Part shown: positions 16,142 to 27,103 of the stretch, piece after piece | Layout of the letters: every line of letters begins with the position of its first letter | Position numbering within the stretch: position 1 is the first letter of the stretch | Source: JAEUNJ01 sp052035955 | GTDB taxonomy: Bacteria; Pseudomonadota; Gammaproteobacteria; Burkholderiales; Rhodocyclaceae | DNA: 48,281 bases | Assembly (NCBI GenBank): GCA_052035955.1 | Contig: JBPOHD010000012.1 | Location: 1 to 48,281, forward strand | Direction: 5' to 3' | The notes under the pieces: model-generated | Database searches by the model: none | Told to the model about the DNA's origin: nothing | What the model saw: only the letters and a program-made list of their open reading frames with translations | Program-made: the position numbers and the translations under genes

Positions 16142-18124
16142 GTGACGGCCTTACCGGTCCCCCTCGATTCGCCTTTAGTTATACGTCTCCTGCGCGAGGC
16201 GATGGACAGCGGCCTGATGGCCCGCGGGGCGACCCGGGCCATCGAGATGCTGGGACCCGGCGACGCCTTCTGGAGCGAACTGGCGCTGGCGGAATTGCGG
16301 CGCATGGCCGAGGCGGGAAACCCCTCGGCCCAGGCGGAATTCGGGTGGCGCTGGGCGGTCGGCAACGGGCTGGACAAATCCCCGCCGCAGGCCGTGCTGT
16401 GGGCGACCCGCAGCGCAGAGGCGGGGTCGCCGGCCGGCGAGGCGGTCCTCGGCTGGCTCCTCTACCACGGCGCCGGCCTGCCCCGCGATTGGGCCGAAGC
16501 CTGGCGGCTGTTCGACAAGGCCTCGGCCGGCGGCGACCTGCGCGGCACCACCTGGTCCGGCCTCTGCCTGCTGCGGGGGCACGGCGTCCCCGCCGATGCC
16601 GCCGCCGCCCGCGACCGCTTCCTGGCGGCCGCCGCCCAGGGCGGCCGGGCGGCGCAATACTGGCTCGGACGCTGCCTCTATTTCGGCGAGGGGGGCGACA
16701 AGGATTTCGCCGGAGCCGCCCGCTGGCTGGCCGGCTCCGCCGACCAGGGCCATGGCCGCGCCGCGGACCTGCTGGCGCGCTGCCTGTTCTTCGGCCGCGG
16801 CGTCGCCGAGGACAGGGCGGCGGCGGTGGGCCGCTGGCGCCGGGCGGCAGCGGAGGAAGTGTCCTCCGCCATGTACTGCCTGGCCCTCTGCCTTTTCGCC
16901 GGAGTGGGGGTCGAGGCCGATCCGGAGGAAGCCGCCGTCTGGCTGCGGCGGGCAGCGGGGGCCCGTGTCGGTGGCGCCATGTACATGCTCGCCCATTGCC
17001 TGGCGCACGGCCTGGGGACCGGGGCCGATCCCGCCGAGGCGGCGGACTGGTATCGGCGGGCAGCCCGGCGCGGCCACCGGGAGGCCCAGTTCGAGCTGGC
17101 GGAAAGCCTCGCCTTCGGCCGCCTCGGCCTGTCGCGGTCGCCGGACGAGGCGTTGCACTGGTATCGGGCAGCCGCCCGGCAGGGCCATGGCGGCGCGCAG
17201 CTGAAGCTGGCCCACGCCTACCGCTGGGGCGACGGCCTGGCAGAGAACAAGGAACTGGCCGTCGCCTGGTACCGGCGGGCGGTGGCAGCCCGGGAACCAG
17301 GTGCCGAGGTCTGGCTGGGGGAATGCCTGGAGCGGGGCGAAGGCGTCCGGCAGGATGTGGCGGGTGCCCTGGAACTCTACCGGGCCGGCGCCGCGGCGGG
17401 CGATCCCCATGCCCGGGCGGAACTCGGCCGCTGCCTGATCCAAGGGGTGGGTGGGCCGGCGCCGGCGGCCCGCGGCGAGGCCCTGCTCAAGGAGGCGGCA
17501 GATGCCGGCTGGAGCCCGGCCCTGGCCGAGCTGGAGCGGCACTGGTTCGAGACCGGCGAGCGCCTGATGGCCTCGGCCACCGACGGGCGCGCCCGCGCGC
17601 AAGCCGTCGTCTGCTTTCGCAAGGCCGGGGAACTGGGCCACCGGCGTGCCGCCTTCTACCACGGGGAATGTCTGCGTCATGGAATCGGGACGCCGCGCGA
17701 CCTGGTCCAGGCCGTGGTCTGGTACCGGCGCGCGGCAACGCTCTTCGACGCCAAGCTGGCGCTGGGCGACATGTACTACTACGGGCAGGGGGTCGAGGCG
17801 AACTTCCGCGAGGCCCTGCGCTGGTACCGGGAGGCGGTGGACCAGCAGGACGACGCCTATGCGCATTACTGCTACGGCTATTGCCTGTTCCACGGGCAGG
17901 GCACGGCCCGGGATCGCCGCGGCGGCCTGCACCACCTGCGCATGGCGGCGACCAAGGGACACCCGGACGCCGCGTTCGAGCTGGGCCTGGTCTACTACCG
18001 GGGCACGGGGGTCGCCCGGTCGGCCCGCCAGGCCCTGAAGTGGATGCGCGCCGGGGCGGCCCACGGCCATCCCGAGGCGCGGGCCTTCCTGGAGCGCCTC
18101 GGCCAGGGCAAGCAGCTCAACTGA
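16142..18124 (+). CDS. Sel1-repeat (TPR-like) protein
   Basis: 660 residues made almost wholly of Sel1-like repeats of about 36 residues. Each contains the pattern A-x-x-x-L-G-x-x-x-x-x-G-x-G-V-x-x-D followed by A-x-x-W-Y/L-R-R-A-A. I count at least fifteen, from about residue 50 to the end. The GTG at 16142 is the most upstream start; an ATG at 16202 is an alternative. No signal peptide or membrane helix, so probably a cytoplasmic scaffold for protein-protein contacts. It converges on and overlaps the J-domain protein by 8 bases, and the pair may work together. No specific partner can be named. Confidence 0.85.
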   Translation: MTALPVPLDSPLVIRLLREAMDSGLMARGATRAIEMLGPGDAFWSELALAELRRMAEAGNPSAQAEFGWRWAVGNGLDKSPPQAVLWATRSAEAGSPAGEAVLGWLLYHGAGLPRDWAEAWRLFDKASAGGDLRGTTWSGLCLLRGHGVPADAAAARDRFLAAAAQGGRAAQYWLGRCLYFGEGGDKDFAGAARWLAGSADQGHGRAADLLARCLFFGRGVAEDRAAAVGRWRRAAAEEVSSAMYCLALCLFAGVGVEADPEEAAVWLRRAAGARVGGAMYMLAHCLAHGLGTGADPAEAADWYRRAARRGHREAQFELAESLAFGRLGLSRSPDEALHWYRAAARQGHGGAQLKLAHAYRWGDGLAENKELAVAWYRRAVAAREPGAEVWLGECLERGEGVRQDVAGALELYRAGAAAGDPHARAELGRCLIQGVGGPAPAARGEALLKEAADAGWSPALAELERHWFETGERLMASATDGRARAQAVVCFRKAGELGHRRAAFYHGECLRHGIGTPRDLVQAVVWYRRAATLFDAKLALGDMYYYGQGVEANFREALRWYREAVDQQDDAYAHYCYGYCLFHGQGTARDRRGGLHHLRMAATKGHPDAAFELGLVYYRGTGVARSARQALKWMRAGAAHGHPEARAFLERLGQGKQLN

Positions 18125-19514
18125 GCTCTTCCAGGCGAACCCGGATGGCGGCGATCTCCGCGTCCAGGCGGTCGGCCATCTCCTGCAACAGGTCGCGGCC
18201 CTGGCGCTCGGCCAGGCGCGCGGCCTGGAAGAGTTCGTAGAGCCGCGAGGAGAAGACGGCCTCCATTTCCCGCTGGATTTCGGCCAGGCGGCTGCGCAGG
18301 CGCATCACCTGGGCTTCGAGCTCGGCGCCGCCGTCGCGGGCCGCCGCCGGACCGGCCCCCCCGCCTTCCTCCCAGAGGGCGAGGATCTCCTCAAGCCCGG
18401 CGCGGTCGCCGCGGCGGTAGGCCTGGTTGGCCTCGGCCATCAGCCGGGTGCGCCAGGCCCGGTCGTCGTCGTCGCGCCCGCGGTCGGGGTGGATGCGCTG
18501 GGCGATGCGGCGGAACAGGCGCTTGAGGTCGCCGCTGGGCCTGAACTGGGGCTGGGGCGCCGAGTCCCGCGCCGTCTCCTGGTAGCGTCGGTAATCCCGT
18601 TGCGAGCGCTCGGCCCGCTCCTGCGCTTCGCGGGCCTGCTCCCGGCCGTGCCGGCGGGCGGCATCGCCGCCGGCTTCCCGGGCGAAGTCGTCCTTTTCCT
18701 GCCGGTCGGCGATCCATCCGGCAAGCTTGGCCTGGAGGGCGTCGAGTTCGACCATGCGGCTGCCGACGACCTCGTAGTAGCGGCGCGAGAAGGGTTCCAG
18801 TTCGCCCTGGGCAGTGGCCAGTTCGAGCTCCAGTTCGCCGACCTCCCGGGCCAGCGTCTCGAGTTCCTGGCGCAGCCTGTCCTCGCGCCCGACCGCCCGC
18901 GGTGCGCCGCCGCGTCGGCCCGCAGCGCGCAGGATGAGGCGGCGGGCGGCCGGGGCCTGCGGCCACGCATCCTCGCCGGCCAGCACCAGCCAGTCGGCGG
19001 GCGACTCGTCCTGCATGGAGCGGCGGGGGCCCGCCACCAGGATGGGGAACAGTCGTCCGAGCGGGCCGGGCCAGTCGTCGCCGCGTCCCGCGGCGGCCCA
19101 GGCCTGGCAGCGCTGCCAGGCCTCGTCGAACTCCCGCAGCCGGAGGCGTTGGCGCTGCCAGGCCGCGGCCACCGCCGCGTCGGGCTCCTCGGCCTCGCGG
19201 GCGATGCGGCTCTTGAGGAGGGACAGGGTGGCCCGGGCGGCGATGCCGGCGGCGAAATCGGCGTCCGGCAGCAGCAGGCAGAGGGGACGGACCGCCAGGT
19301 CCAGGGTCTGGGACAGGGCGCCGAGCCATTCGTCATCGGGCAGGACGATCTTCAGGCTTCGGCCGGCGCCCGCGGCGGCGAAGGCGAGGGCGGCGAGATC
19401 CTCGACCGGGTCGGCCGGCAGGTCCGCGACGCCGGGCGGACCGCCGGGGACTGCCGATTCCAGGAGCGCGTGCCAGGCCCGGGCGTTGGCGGTCCCGTGG
19501 TCGTTGGAGGACAT
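18117..19514 (-). CDS. J-domain-containing coiled-coil protein
   Basis: 465 residues. The N-terminal 190 residues form an Ala/Leu-rich domain of no recognised family. A long charged coiled coil at about 215-320 (R-Q-E-L-E-T-L-A-R-E-V-G-E-L-E...) leads to a J-like segment with HPD at 342-344 (L-K-R-L-F-R-R-I-A-Q-R-I-H-P-D). A second coiled coil runs at about 390-465. The HPD motif is what DnaJ proteins use to stimulate DnaK, so this is probably a specialised Hsp70 co-chaperone. There is no G/F region or zinc domain as in true DnaJ. It overlaps the Sel1-repeat gene tail-to-tail by 8 bases. Confidence 0.8.
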   Translation of the reverse strand: MSSNDHGTANARAWHALLESAVPGGPPGVADLPADPVEDLAALAFAAAGAGRSLKIVLPDDEWLGALSQTLDLAVRPLCLLLPDADFAAGIAARATLSLLKSRIAREAEEPDAAVAAAWQRQRLRLREFDEAWQRCQAWAAAGRGDDWPGPLGRLFPILVAGPRRSMQDESPADWLVLAGEDAWPQAPAARRLILRAAGRRGGAPRAVGREDRLRQELETLAREVGELELELATAQGELEPFSRRYYEVVGSRMVELDALQAKLAGWIADRQEKDDFAREAGGDAARRHGREQAREAQERAERSQRDYRRYQETARDSAPQPQFRPSGDLKRLFRRIAQRIHPDRGRDDDDRAWRTRLMAEANQAYRRGDRAGLEEILALWEEGGGAGPAAARDGGAELEAQVMRLRSRLAEIQREMEAVFSSRLYELFQAARLAERQGRDLLQEMADRLDAEIAAIRVRLEELS

Positions 19515-19588
19515 GGCGGAATTCTAGAGCCTATTCGGCGGATCGCGGCGTCCCGGACTTGCTGAAATAGCGGGGCGCCTCCCCGGCC

Positions 19589-19617
19589 TTGCCGAATCGG
19601 GCACGGAAGGCTACAGT
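19589..19617 (+). promoter_or_regulatory. Sigma-70 promoter of the exbB operon
   Basis: TTGCCG (19589-19594), 17-base spacer, TACAGT (19612-19617), about 42 bases before the exbB start. Likely start point for exbB-exbD-lpxK-trm112-kdsB. Confidence 0.55.
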
Positions 19618-19658
19618 TCGCGGCTGTCCGAAAACCGCACCCGTTCGAGGAGCAACCC

Positions 19659-20264
19659 TTGTTCGCCATTCTCCAGGCCGCCGGATGGCCCATCTGGCCC
19701 CTCCTGCTTGCATCCATCATCGCCGTGGCGCTGATCATCGAGCGCTTCACCGCCCTGCGGCGGGGCAAGATCCTCCCCGCGGGCCTGCTTACCGCCGTGG
19801 TCAACGAATTCCGCCAGAAGGGCGCCAGCGAGGAAATGGTTCGCCGCCTGGAGGCCCACTCTCCGCTGGGCCGCGTCTTCGCCGCCGGACTTGCCAACGT
19901 CAAGAGTTCCCGCGAGGTCATGCGGGAGGCCATCGAGGAGTCCGGCCGCGCGGCGGCCATGGAGATGGAACGCTTCCTGACCACCCTCGGCACGATCGCC
20001 TCCATCAGCCCGCTGATGGGCCTCTTCGGCACGGTGGTCGGCATGATCGAGATATTCGGTTCGCCGACGGCCACCGGCAACAATCCGCAGATCCTCGCCC
20101 ACGGCATCTCGGTGGCCCTGTACAACACCGGCTTCGGCCTCATCATCGCCATCCCGAGCATGATCTTCTACCGCCACTTCCGGGCCCGCGTCGATCACCT
20201 GATGGTCGAGATGGAACAGCAGGCCGTCAAGCTCGTCGAAGTCGTCCACGGCGAGCGCAAGTAG
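19659..20264 (+). CDS. exbB: ExbB/TolQ/MotA-family proton channel subunit
   Basis: 201 residues from a TTG start (19659) with GAGGAG seven bases upstream. Three membrane segments: about 8-28, then the family core at about 110-135 (T-L-G-T-I-A-S-I-S-P-L-M-G-L-F-G-T-V-V-G) and about 150-175. ExbB with ExbD harvests the proton gradient to drive TonB-dependent outer-membrane transport; TolQ and MotA-like roles are alternatives. No tonB gene is adjacent. The ExbD gene follows after 12 bases. Confidence 0.88.
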   Translation: MFAILQAAGWPIWPLLLASIIAVALIIERFTALRRGKILPAGLLTAVVNEFRQKGASEEMVRRLEAHSPLGRVFAAGLANVKSSREVMREAIEESGRAAAMEMERFLTTLGTIASISPLMGLFGTVVGMIEIFGSPTATGNNPQILAHGISVALYNTGFGLIIAIPSMIFYRHFRARVDHLMVEMEQQAVKLVEVVHGERK

Positions 20265-20276
20265 GAAGGCGCCGGC

Positions 20277-20696
20277 ATGAACTTCCAGCGTGGCCGGGTC
20301 CGGGAGGATCCGGAGATCAACCTGATCCCGATGATCGACGTGCTGCTGGTGATCCTGATCTTCCTGATGATCACCACCACCTATTCCAAGTTCGCCGGTC
20401 TGGAGATCAACCTGCCGACCGCCGATTCCCAGGCCGCGGCCGACCAGCCCAACGAGGTCAATGTGGTGGTCACCGCGGGCGGCGACGTCATGGTGAACCG
20501 CAGCCCGGTGGCCGGCCGCGACGTGGAGGCGATCGGCACGGCCCTGAAGCGGGCGGCCAGCGGCGCCAAGGACCCGGTAGTGATCATCAATGCGGATGCC
20601 AAGGCCACCCACCAGAGCGTCGTGGACGTGATGCAGGCGGCCCAGCAGGCGGGTCTCTCCCACATCTCCTTTGCCACCCAGCAGACCCAGCGCTGA
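20277..20696 (+). CDS. exbD: ExbD/TolR-family protein
   Basis: 139 residues: short cytoplasmic N-terminus, one membrane helix at about 19-40 (I-N-L-I-P-M-I-D-V-L-L-V-I-L-I-F-L) carrying the proton-conducting Asp21, then a periplasmic domain ending in H-I-S-F-A-T-Q. It pairs with the ExbB just upstream. The ExbBD-lpxK-trm112-kdsB-adk order is typical of Rhodocyclales and related betaproteobacteria. Confidence 0.9.
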   Translation: MNFQRGRVREDPEINLIPMIDVLLVILIFLMITTTYSKFAGLEINLPTADSQAAADQPNEVNVVVTAGGDVMVNRSPVAGRDVEAIGTALKRAASGAKDPVVIINADAKATHQSVVDVMQAAQQAGLSHISFATQQTQR

Positions 20697-20700
20697 ACGG

Positions 20701-21702
20701 TTGTTGCTCGCCGCCTGGACGGGCCGCGGGTTCCTCTCCACCCTGATGTTGCCGGCGGCCTGGGTCTTCGCCGCCGTCGCGGCGACGCGCCGCCTCCTCT
20801 ATCGCCTCGGTTGGCTGGAAAGCGTCCGCCTGCCGGTGCCGGTGGTCGTCGTCGGTGGCATCGCCGTCGGCGGCACGGGCAAGACGCCCCTGATCATCGC
20901 CCTGGCGCGCGCCCTCGGCGAGGCGGGACGCCGGCCCGGGGTGGTCAGCCGCGGCTATGGCGGCCGCGGCAGGAGGCCCGGCATGGTCGCTCCCGACGCG
21001 GATCCGGCCGAGGTGGGCGACGAACCGCTGCTGATCCGCCGCCGCGCCGGCTGCCCGGTGGCGGTCGGCGCCGACAGGGTGGCCGCCGGCCGGGAATTGT
21101 TGCGGGTTTTCCCCGACTGCGACCTCATCCTCTGCGACGACGGGCTGCAGCATTACCGCCTTCGGCGCGACCTGGAGATCGCCGTCCTGGACGGGCGTGG
21201 CACCGGCAACGGGCGCCTGCTGCCGGCGGGGCCCCTGCGGGAATCGCCGGCCCGGTTGGCCGGCGTCGACGCGTTAGTGGCCAACGGCGACCCGGGTCCT
21301 CTGCCGGCGCCGGGAGTCCGGACATTCCGGATGCGCCTGTCGGGGACGAGCTTCCACCGCCTGGACGACCCGGACGTCACCTGCGCCGCCGCGGACCTGG
21401 CCGGCCGCGACATCGACGCGGTGGCCGGCATCGGCCACCCGGAGCGTTTCTTCGCCCACCTGCGCGCCCTCGGCCTGCGCTTTCGCGGCCATGCCTTTCC
21501 CGACCACCATGCCTATCGGGCCGCCGACCTCGAATTACCCGGCGAAGCCATCTTGGCCACCGAGAAGGACGGGGTAAAATTGGCCCGCCTTTCGCCGGCC
21601 CCGGGCCGGCCGCCGATCTGGGTATTGCCGGTGGATGCCCTCGTCGCCCCCGACCTTTCCCGCTTCGTCTTGGAGAAACTGGATGGACGCCCGTCTGCTT
21701 GA
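20701..21702 (+). CDS. lpxK: Tetraacyldisaccharide 4'-kinase
   Basis: 333 residues. It phosphorylates the 4' position of the lipid A precursor at the inner membrane. A hydrophobic N-terminal helix (about 11-30) is followed by the P-loop G-G-I-A-V-G-G-T-G-K-T (52-62), S-R-G-Y-G-G-R and D-D-G-L-Q-H-Y, all LpxK signatures. There is no ATG: the start is probably one of two adjacent TTG codons at 20701/20704, matching the usual LpxK N-terminus. A TTG at 20671 is possible but would overlap exbD by 26 bases. Weak ribosome binding suggests coupling to exbD. Confidence 0.93.
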   Translation: MLLAAWTGRGFLSTLMLPAAWVFAAVAATRRLLYRLGWLESVRLPVPVVVVGGIAVGGTGKTPLIIALARALGEAGRRPGVVSRGYGGRGRRPGMVAPDADPAEVGDEPLLIRRRAGCPVAVGADRVAAGRELLRVFPDCDLILCDDGLQHYRLRRDLEIAVLDGRGTGNGRLLPAGPLRESPARLAGVDALVANGDPGPLPAPGVRTFRMRLSGTSFHRLDDPDVTCAAADLAGRDIDAVAGIGHPERFFAHLRALGLRFRGHAFPDHHAYRAADLELPGEAILATEKDGVKLARLSPAPGRPPIWVLPVDALVAPDLSRFVLEKLDGRPSA

Positions 21703-21859
21703 AATCCTCGTCTGCCCCCTGTGCAAGGGGCCCCTCGATCACCGGAAGGAGGCGGCGGAACTGGTCTGCAAGGCCTGCCGCCTGGCGTATCCGGTCAAGG
21801 ACGACATACCGGTCATGCTGGAGGACGAGGCGCGGACCCTGGCGGCCGAGGAAGACTGA
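21683..21859 (+). CDS. Trm112-family zinc-ribbon protein
   Basis: 58 residues, MDARLLEILVCP... with Cys11, Cys14, Cys29 and Cys32 (CPLC...CKAC) forming a small zinc ribbon, and a conserved Y-P-V-K-D-D-I-P-V-M-L. In eukaryotes Trm112 activates methyltransferases; the bacterial short form (YcaR type) has an uncertain role. Overlaps lpxK by 20 bases. The lpxK-trm112-kdsB order is widespread in proteobacteria. Confidence 0.92.
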   Translation: MDARLLEILVCPLCKGPLDHRKEAAELVCKACRLAYPVKDDIPVMLEDEARTLAAEED

Positions 21860-21875
21860 GCAGCCGGGTCCGGTC

Positions 21876-22694
21876 GTGCGATTCCACGTCGTCATCCCCG
21901 CCCGCTACGCCTCGACCCGCCTGCCGGGCAAGCCCCTGGCCGACATCGGCGGGCGGCCCATGATCGTGCGTGTCGTCGAGGCCGCGCTGCGCAGCGGCGC
22001 CGCCGACGTGACCGTCGCCACCGACGACATGCGCGTGGGGGAAGCCGTCCGGTCCCACGGATACGGTTTCGTCATGACCTCCGACCGTCACCCGAGCGGC
22101 ACCGACCGCCTGGCCGAAGTGGTGGACAAGCTGGGCTGGCCGGACGGGGAGATCGTCGTCAACGTGCAGGGCGACGAGCCATTGATCGACCCGGCGCTGA
22201 TCGGCAGCGTCGCGGCGGTCCTGGACGCCGACGCGGGGTTGCCCATGGCCACGGCGGCCCACCGCATCGAAGGCCTTGCGGAGTTCCTCAACCCGAACGT
22301 GGTCAAGGTGGCCTGCGATGCCACCGGTCGCGCCCTCTATTTTTCCCGGGCTCCGATTCCCTTCCCCCGCGATGCCTTCGCGGCCGGCGTCAGCGTCGCC
22401 GCGAACCAGGCTCCGGGGTCGCTGGAACTGCCGGCCGGCCTCAATGCCCTGCGCCACATCGGGCTCTACGCCTACCGGGCCGGTTTCCTGCGCCGCTACG
22501 GCCGTCTCGCGCCCTCGCCGCTGGAGTCGGTCGAGGCCTTGGAACAGTTGCGCGTGTTGTGGCACGGGCTGGCCATCCGCGTCGCCGTGACGGAGCGCAG
22601 GCCCGAGGCGGGTGTGGATACCCCCGAGGACCTGGAACGGGTTCGCCGGGTTTTTGACGATGCGATGCGCGCGCCGGCGCCAACAGGAAGATAA
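21876..22694 (+). CDS. kdsB: 3-deoxy-manno-octulosonate cytidylyltransferase
   Basis: 272 residues from a GTG start at 21876. It activates KDO as CMP-KDO for the lipopolysaccharide inner core. Motifs: I-P-A-R-Y-A-S-T-R-L-P-G-K-P-L (nucleotide site), M-T-S-D-R-H-P-S-G-T-D-R, N-V-Q-G-D-E-P-L-I and the end motif G-V-D-T-P-E-D-L-E-R-V. Somewhat longer than the usual 250 residues because of a loop near 175-190. It lies 16 bases after the Trm112 gene. Confidence 0.95.
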   Translation: MRFHVVIPARYASTRLPGKPLADIGGRPMIVRVVEAALRSGAADVTVATDDMRVGEAVRSHGYGFVMTSDRHPSGTDRLAEVVDKLGWPDGEIVVNVQGDEPLIDPALIGSVAAVLDADAGLPMATAAHRIEGLAEFLNPNVVKVACDATGRALYFSRAPIPFPRDAFAAGVSVAANQAPGSLELPAGLNALRHIGLYAYRAGFLRRYGRLAPSPLESVEALEQLRVLWHGLAIRVAVTERRPEAGVDTPEDLERVRRVFDDAMRAPAPTGR

Positions 22695-22774
22695 TTCGCC
22701 GGGCTTTTCGTCCGGGCCGGCGGTGGCGATGGCGGCCGCCCCCCGGAAACCCTGGAAAATCCTGGATAAACCAA

Positions 22775-22780
22775 TATAAT
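22775..22780 (+). promoter_or_regulatory. -10 box of the adk promoter
   Basis: Perfect TATAAT 33 bases before the adk start. The -35 is weak (CTGGAA at a 17-base spacing). The surrounding 40 bases are clearly A/T-richer than the flanking genes. Confidence 0.55.
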
Positions 22781-22813
22781 CCGCCGATTAAATTTTTGGG
22801 GAAGGACTCGGAG

Positions 22814-23467
22814 ATGCGATTGATCCTGTTGGGACCGCCCGGCGCCGGCAAGGGCACCCAGGCCAACTACATCCGCGAGAAATACGGGATTCCGCAGATC
22901 TCGACGGGCGACATGTTGCGTGCGGCCGTGAAGGCCGGCACGGCCCTCGGCCTGGAGGCCAAGAAGGTCATGGACGCGGGCGGCCTGGTTTCCGACGAGA
23001 TCATCATCGGGCTGGTCAAGGACCGCCTGAAGCAGCCGGACTGTGCCCAAGGCTACATGTTCGACGGCTTTCCCCGCACGATTCCCCAGGCCGAGGCCAT
23101 GAAGGAGGCGGGCGTGCCGATCGACTACGTGCTGGAGATCGACGTTCCCGACCAGGAAATCATCACCCGCATGGCCGGTCGCCGCGTGCATGTGGCATCG
23201 GGCCGCACCTACCATGTGAGCTTCAATCCGCCGAAGGTGGCCGGCCAGGACGACGTGACCGGCGAACCCCTGATCCAGCGGGACGACGACCGGGAGGAAA
23301 CCGTCCGCCAGCGGCTTCGCGTCTATCATGAACAAACGGAAGCCCTCGTGGCCTATTATGGCAAGTGGGCCGAAAACGGGCAGGCGGGCGCGCCGCGCTA
23401 CCGCAAGATCGACGGCCTCGGCAAGGTGGAGGACATCCGCGACCGCGCGTTCGCGGCCTTGGGCTGA
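22814..23467 (+). CDS. adk: Adenylate kinase
   Basis: 217 residues, the long form with a LID domain. It interconverts ATP + AMP and 2 ADP. P-loop G-P-P-G-A-G-K-G-T-Q (7-16), AMP-site S-T-G-D-M-L-R, the F-D-G-F-P-R-T motif and LID segment G-R-R-V-H-V-A-S-G-R-T-Y-H. The LID lacks the four-cysteine zinc site of Gram-positive enzymes, as expected. Start ATG at 22814; its own promoter lies upstream. Confidence 0.96.
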   Translation: MRLILLGPPGAGKGTQANYIREKYGIPQISTGDMLRAAVKAGTALGLEAKKVMDAGGLVSDEIIIGLVKDRLKQPDCAQGYMFDGFPRTIPQAEAMKEAGVPIDYVLEIDVPDQEIITRMAGRRVHVASGRTYHVSFNPPKVAGQDDVTGEPLIQRDDDREETVRQRLRVYHEQTEALVAYYGKWAENGQAGAPRYRKIDGLGKVEDIRDRAFAALG

Positions 23468-23495
23468 CTTGCCGCCGACCAAAAAAGGGGGAGCC

Positions 23496-24764
23496 ATGGC
23501 AGCGAAGAAAATGAATGCCTTTTACGCCCAGTCGGGCGGCGTCACAGCGGTCATCAACGCCTCGGCCTGCGGCGTCATCGAGACCGCGCGCAAGAACAAG
23601 GACCGCATCGGCAAGGTCTATGCCGGCCGGAACGGCATCATCGGCGCCCTCACCGAGGACCTGATCGACACGTCCAAGGATTCCGCCGCCGCCATCGCCG
23701 CCTTGCGCAACACCCCGTCGGGGGCCTTCGGTTCCTGCCGCTACAAGCTGAAGGGCCTGGACCAGAATCGCCGCGAGTACGAACGCCTGATCGAGGTCTT
23801 CAAGGCCCACGACATCGGCTACTTTTTCTACAACGGCGGCGGCGATTCGGCCGACACCTGCCTCAAGGTCTCCCAGCTCGGCGAGTCCCTGGGCTATCCG
23901 ATCACGGCCGTCCATGTCCCGAAGACGGTGGACAACGACCTGCCGATCACCGACAACTGCCCGGGTTTCGGCTCGGTCGCGAAATACGTGGCGGTGTCGA
24001 CCCTGGAAGCCAGCTTCGACGTCGCCTCGATGGCCAAGACCTCCACCAAGGTGTTCATCCTCGAGGTCATGGGCCGCCATGCCGGATGGATCGCCGCCGC
24101 CGGTGCCCTCGCCTCCACGGCGCGCAACGAGCTTCCCATCGTCATCCTCTTCCCCGAGGTGGCGTTCAACAAGGAGAAGTTCCTGGCCAAGGTGGGCGCG
24201 ATGGTCAAGAAGTTCGGCTATTGCACGGTGGTGGCCTCCGAGGGGGTCAAGGGCGCCGACGGCGCCTTCCTGTCCGACCAGGGCCTGCGCGACGCATTCG
24301 GCCACGCCCAGCTCGGCGGCGTGGCGCCCGTGCTTGCCGCCATGGTCAAGGAGGGGCTCGGCGTCAAGTACCACTGGGGCGTGGCCGATTACCTGCAGCG
24401 CTCGGCGCGCCACATCGCCTCGAAGACGGACGTGGCCCAGGCCTACGCCACGGGCAAGGCGGCCGTCGAACTGGCCCTCAAGGGCCGCAATTCGGTGATG
24501 CCGGCCATCAAGCGCGTCTCCGACAAACCCTACAAGTGGAAGATTGAGGTCGCCGAACTGAAGGACGTGGCCAACCGCGAGAAGTTCATGCCCAAGGATT
24601 TCATCACTGCCGACGGCTTTGGCATCACCGAGAAATGTCGCCGTTACCTGGCGCCCCTGATCGCCGGGGAGGACTCTCCGCCCTACAAGGAGGGCCTGCC
24701 GAACTACGTGGTGCTGAAGAACGTGGCGGTGCCGAAGAAGCTCAAGGGGGAGTTCAAGCTCTGA
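23496..24764 (+). CDS. pfp: Pyrophosphate-dependent 6-phosphofructokinase
   Basis: 422 residues. It phosphorylates fructose 6-phosphate using PPi, reversibly. Two positions separate PPi from ATP enzymes and both are PPi-type here: N-G-G-G-D-S (Asp117 where ATP enzymes have Gly) and P-K-T-V-D-N-D (Lys143 where ATP enzymes have Gly). M-G-R-H-A-G-W is the sugar-phosphate site. The start at 23496 follows a purine-rich GGGGGAG. The next gene encodes a membrane pyrophosphatase, so two PPi-using enzymes are adjacent. Confidence 0.94.
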   Translation: MAAKKMNAFYAQSGGVTAVINASACGVIETARKNKDRIGKVYAGRNGIIGALTEDLIDTSKDSAAAIAALRNTPSGAFGSCRYKLKGLDQNRREYERLIEVFKAHDIGYFFYNGGGDSADTCLKVSQLGESLGYPITAVHVPKTVDNDLPITDNCPGFGSVAKYVAVSTLEASFDVASMAKTSTKVFILEVMGRHAGWIAAAGALASTARNELPIVILFPEVAFNKEKFLAKVGAMVKKFGYCTVVASEGVKGADGAFLSDQGLRDAFGHAQLGGVAPVLAAMVKEGLGVKYHWGVADYLQRSARHIASKTDVAQAYATGKAAVELALKGRNSVMPAIKRVSDKPYKWKIEVAELKDVANREKFMPKDFITADGFGITEKCRRYLAPLIAGEDSPPYKEGLPNYVVLKNVAVPKKLKGEFKL

Positions 24765-24783
24765 CCGTCTGCGGGAATTCAGG

Positions 24784-24804
24784 GCGCGCCGGAAGGCGCG
24801 CTTT
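24784..24804 (+). terminator. Hairpin after pfp
   Basis: GCGCGCC, GGAA loop, GGCGCGC, then TTTC, 20 bases beyond the pfp stop. The short T-run makes it a weak or partial terminator, so read-through into hppA is possible. Confidence 0.5.
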
Positions 24805-24858
24805 CAATTGAGCCCCCCCGGGGGCGCGGGTTTCAACATCAACTGAAGGAGGGAGTGA

Positions 24859-26961
<2,103 letters not shown>

Positions 26962-26982
26962 GCAGCGTCGCAGCAAAGAAGA

Positions 26983-27005
26983 GGCCGCCTCCGGGCGGCC
27001 TTTTT
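26983..27005 (+). terminator. Intrinsic terminator after hppA
   Basis: GGCCGCC, TCCG loop, GGCGGCC, TTTTT, beginning 22 bases after the hppA stop codon. A textbook rho-independent terminator. Confidence 0.85.
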
Positions 27006-27103
27006 CATGGGCCTCCCCAACTCGGACCCGCCGCCGCTACCATGACGATGGCGAATACGGTCGGCATTGCGCCGGCCGGGCCCAACCAGGAGGAAGCGCC
27101 CCC

